From NCBI GenBank assembly GCA_029262915.1, contig JAJCYN010000496.1, positions 1 through 7,663 on the forward strand: 7,663 bases of DNA. Direction: 5' to 3'. The DNA is from Flavobacteriales bacterium (GTDB lineage: Bacteria; Bacteroidota; Bacteroidia; Flavobacteriales_E; Vicingaceae). The notes beneath the pieces were generated by a model. It was not told the origin of the DNA, did no database searches, and saw only the letters and a program-made list of their open reading frames with translations. Below, one piece after another: positions 6,031 to 7,663 of this stretch (position 1 is its first letter; the number at the start of each line of letters is the position of its first letter). Both the position numbers and the translations under genes were made by a program.

Positions 6031-7663
6031 ATTTATCCAGTAGAAAATTTGTTGTAGGAGTCATTTTTTTATTGATTGGAATTATTTTTATTATTAGGCT
6101 ATTTAATGTTCAAGTATTAAATGATAAATATAAATTAGATTCTGACAGTAATGTTTTAAGGGAAATAGTTCAGTACCCAGCTAGAGGATTAATATATGAT
6201 AGAAATGGAGAATTGCTGGTGTATAATGAAGCTGCTTATGATTTAATGGTAATCCCTAAACAAGTAAAAAAAATTGATACCATTGCACTTTGTAATTTAT
6301 TAGAAATAGAAAAAGAGGAATTTCTTGAAGAGTTTTCAAAAGCAAAAAACTATTCGAGATATAAACCTTCAACTTTTCTAAAAGAAATTTCTTCAATTTC
6401 TTATGCTAACATTCAGGAACAATTATTTAAATACCCTGGAATTTACGTCCAAACTAGAACACTAAGAAAATATCCAAGAAATAGTGCTGCACATATATTA
6501 GGTTATATTGGCGAGGTTAATCAGTCAACTATAGATAATAATCCTTATTATCGATCGGGTGATTATATTGGCAAAAGTGGCTTAGAGTATTCTTATGAGG
6601 AAATACTTAGAGGAACGAGAGGGATAAAGCGTATTTTGGTTGATGTTCATAATCGTGAAAAAGGGAGTTATAGAGATGGTGCAACGGATACAATGGCAGT
6701 TACAGGGACAATTCTTCATACAACATTAGATATTGTATTACAAGAGTATGGAGAGCTGTTAATGGAAAACAAAAAAGGGAGTATTGTTGCCATCGAACCT
6801 AAAACAGGAGAAATTCTTTCCTTGGTTTCTGCACCAAATTATGACCCAAATATGCTGGTAGGAAGAGCAGTAAAAAAGAACTATCCTATTTTAAGTAAAG
6901 ACACATTAAACCCATTATTTAATCGGGCATTAATGGCAAAATATCCACCAGGATCTATTTTTAAGACGGTACAAGCAATGATTGCGTTACAAGGTGGGGT
7001 AATTTCTGAAAATACGGGTTTTGTATGCAACAAAATAATTGGATGCCATAATCATCCAAGTGCGACCAGTGTTGCCTCATCTATAAAAATGTCCTGTAAT
7101 CCATATTATTATAGTGTTTTCAGAAGAATACTTCAACAAAAACGAGCCAAAAGTATTTTTAAAGATAGTGAGTTAGGTTTAGCAATTTGGTCTAAACAGG
7201 TAAAAAAATTTGGTTTTGGACAGCGACTTGAAACCGATTTACCAAGTATTAAAAGAGGAGTTGTTCCAGATGTAGCATTTTATAACAGATGGTATGGAGA
7301 AGGACGTTGGGCATTTTCTACCATCTATTCATTAAGTATAGGACAAGGAGAGTTAGGTGTAATTCCATTGCAAATGGCAAACTTGTCAGCAACAATTGCC
7401 AATAGAGGACATTATTATGTTCCTCACTTCGTTAAAACCATTGATAACGTTGATGGTATTCCAAAAAAATTCAGAGAAAAACACAATATAGATATTGATA
7501 AAAAATACATAAATATTGTTATACAAGGAATGTATGGAGTAGTTTATGAACCTGGAGGAACAGCAAGAAGAGCAAGAATACACGATAGTATTATTGTATG
7601 TGGAAAAACTGGAACAGCTCAAAACCCTCATGGAGAAGATCATTCTGTTTTTATTGCGTTTGC
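6027..7663 (+). CDS. mrdA: Penicillin-binding protein 2 (elongasome transpeptidase), 3' end beyond window
   Basis: PBP2 is the class B transpeptidase that cross-links peptidoglycan during side-wall growth, paired with the glycosyltransferase RodA. It starts with GTG at 6027, overlapping the mreD stop (GTGA). This start gives the expected short basic N-terminus and a single transmembrane anchor at about 8-24. The pedestal domain follows, with PARGLIYDRNGELLVYNE near 49-66 and SAAHILGYIGEV and GKSGLEYSYE beyond. The catalytic domain holds SIFK with the acyl-enzyme serine S310 and K313, the second motif SCN at 356-358, and KTG at 527-529. All three active-site motifs are intact. The window ends after about 545 codons without a stop, so roughly the last 60-100 residues are missing. 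C334, C340, H341, H343 and C357 cluster between the first two motifs and may bind zinc. Confidence 0.97.
   Translation, partial: MNLSSRKFVVGVIFLLIGIIFIIRLFNVQVLNDKYKLDSDSNVLREIVQYPARGLIYDRNGELLVYNEAAYDLMVIPKQVKKIDTIALCNLLEIEKEEFLEEFSKAKNYSRYKPSTFLKEISSISYANIQEQLFKYPGIYVQTRTLRKYPRNSAAHILGYIGEVNQSTIDNNPYYRSGDYIGKSGLEYSYEEILRGTRGIKRILVDVHNREKGSYRDGATDTMAVTGTILHTTLDIVLQEYGELLMENKKGSIVAIEPKTGEILSLVSAPNYDPNMLVGRAVKKNYPILSKDTLNPLFNRALMAKYPPGSIFKTVQAMIALQGGVISENTGFVCNKIIGCHNHPSATSVASSIKMSCNPYYYSVFRRILQQKRAKSIFKDSELGLAIWSKQVKKFGFGQRLETDLPSIKRGVVPDVAFYNRWYGEGRWAFSTIYSLSIGQGELGVIPLQMANLSATIANRGHYYVPHFVKTIDNVDGIPKKFREKHNIDIDKKYINIVIQGMYGVVYEPGGTARRARIHDSIIVCGKTGTAQNPHGEDHSVFIAF

Noticed and set aside
7386..7643. 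Minus-strand 85-codon reading frame rich in Ser, Cys, Tyr and Asn
   Set aside because: It lies entirely inside the PBP2 catalytic domain on the opposite strand, and its composition is that of an antisense shadow.
1..7663. tRNA, rRNA, CRISPR array, transposase or defence genes
   Set aside because: No cloverleaf, ribosomal RNA segment, regularly spaced repeat array or matching protein motif was seen. Most of the window is accounted for by housekeeping genes.

Overview
The window looks like an AT-rich Bacteroidota chromosome, most likely a marine-type Flavobacteriales member. The support is the very low GC content, A-rich translation leaders with little Shine-Dalgarno signal, a TAnnTTTG-type promoter motif, a DUF4286-type protein, a Bacteroidota-style lipoprotein, and the gene order purH-mreB-mreC-mreD-mrdA, which I recall as common in flavobacteria. 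The species cannot be named from this sequence alone.

Layout: (1) 76-591 encodes the biotin carrier subunit of an acyl-CoA carboxylase. (2) 627-1418 encodes a lipoprotein with a short heptanucleotide tandem repeat inside its signal peptide. (3) 1415-1720 on the minus strand encodes a small DUF4286-like protein; its stop codon overlaps the lipoprotein stop in a shared TTAA. (4) 1721-1997 is a divergent intergenic region, more than half of it filled by a palindromic, MITE-like repeat (about 1736-1883). (5) 1998-3521 is purH, the bifunctional last enzyme of IMP synthesis. (6) 3628 to the window end is the elongasome operon: mreB, mreC, mreD and mrdA (PBP2). The mrdA gene is cut off by the window edge after its KTG motif.

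How the genes work together: MreB filaments under the inner membrane, linked through MreC and MreD, position PBP2, which cross-links new side-wall peptidoglycan. RodA, the partner glycosyltransferase, would be expected just downstream but is outside the window. PurH and the biotin carrier are housekeeping metabolism.

I see no clear sign of a new defence, mobile or biosynthetic system. The observations most worth checking are the MITE-like repeat between the DUF4286 gene and purH, a Cys/His cluster near the PBP2 active site that resembles a zinc site, the heptamer repeat in the lipoprotein signal peptide, and the apparent loss of a histidine motif in that lipoprotein.
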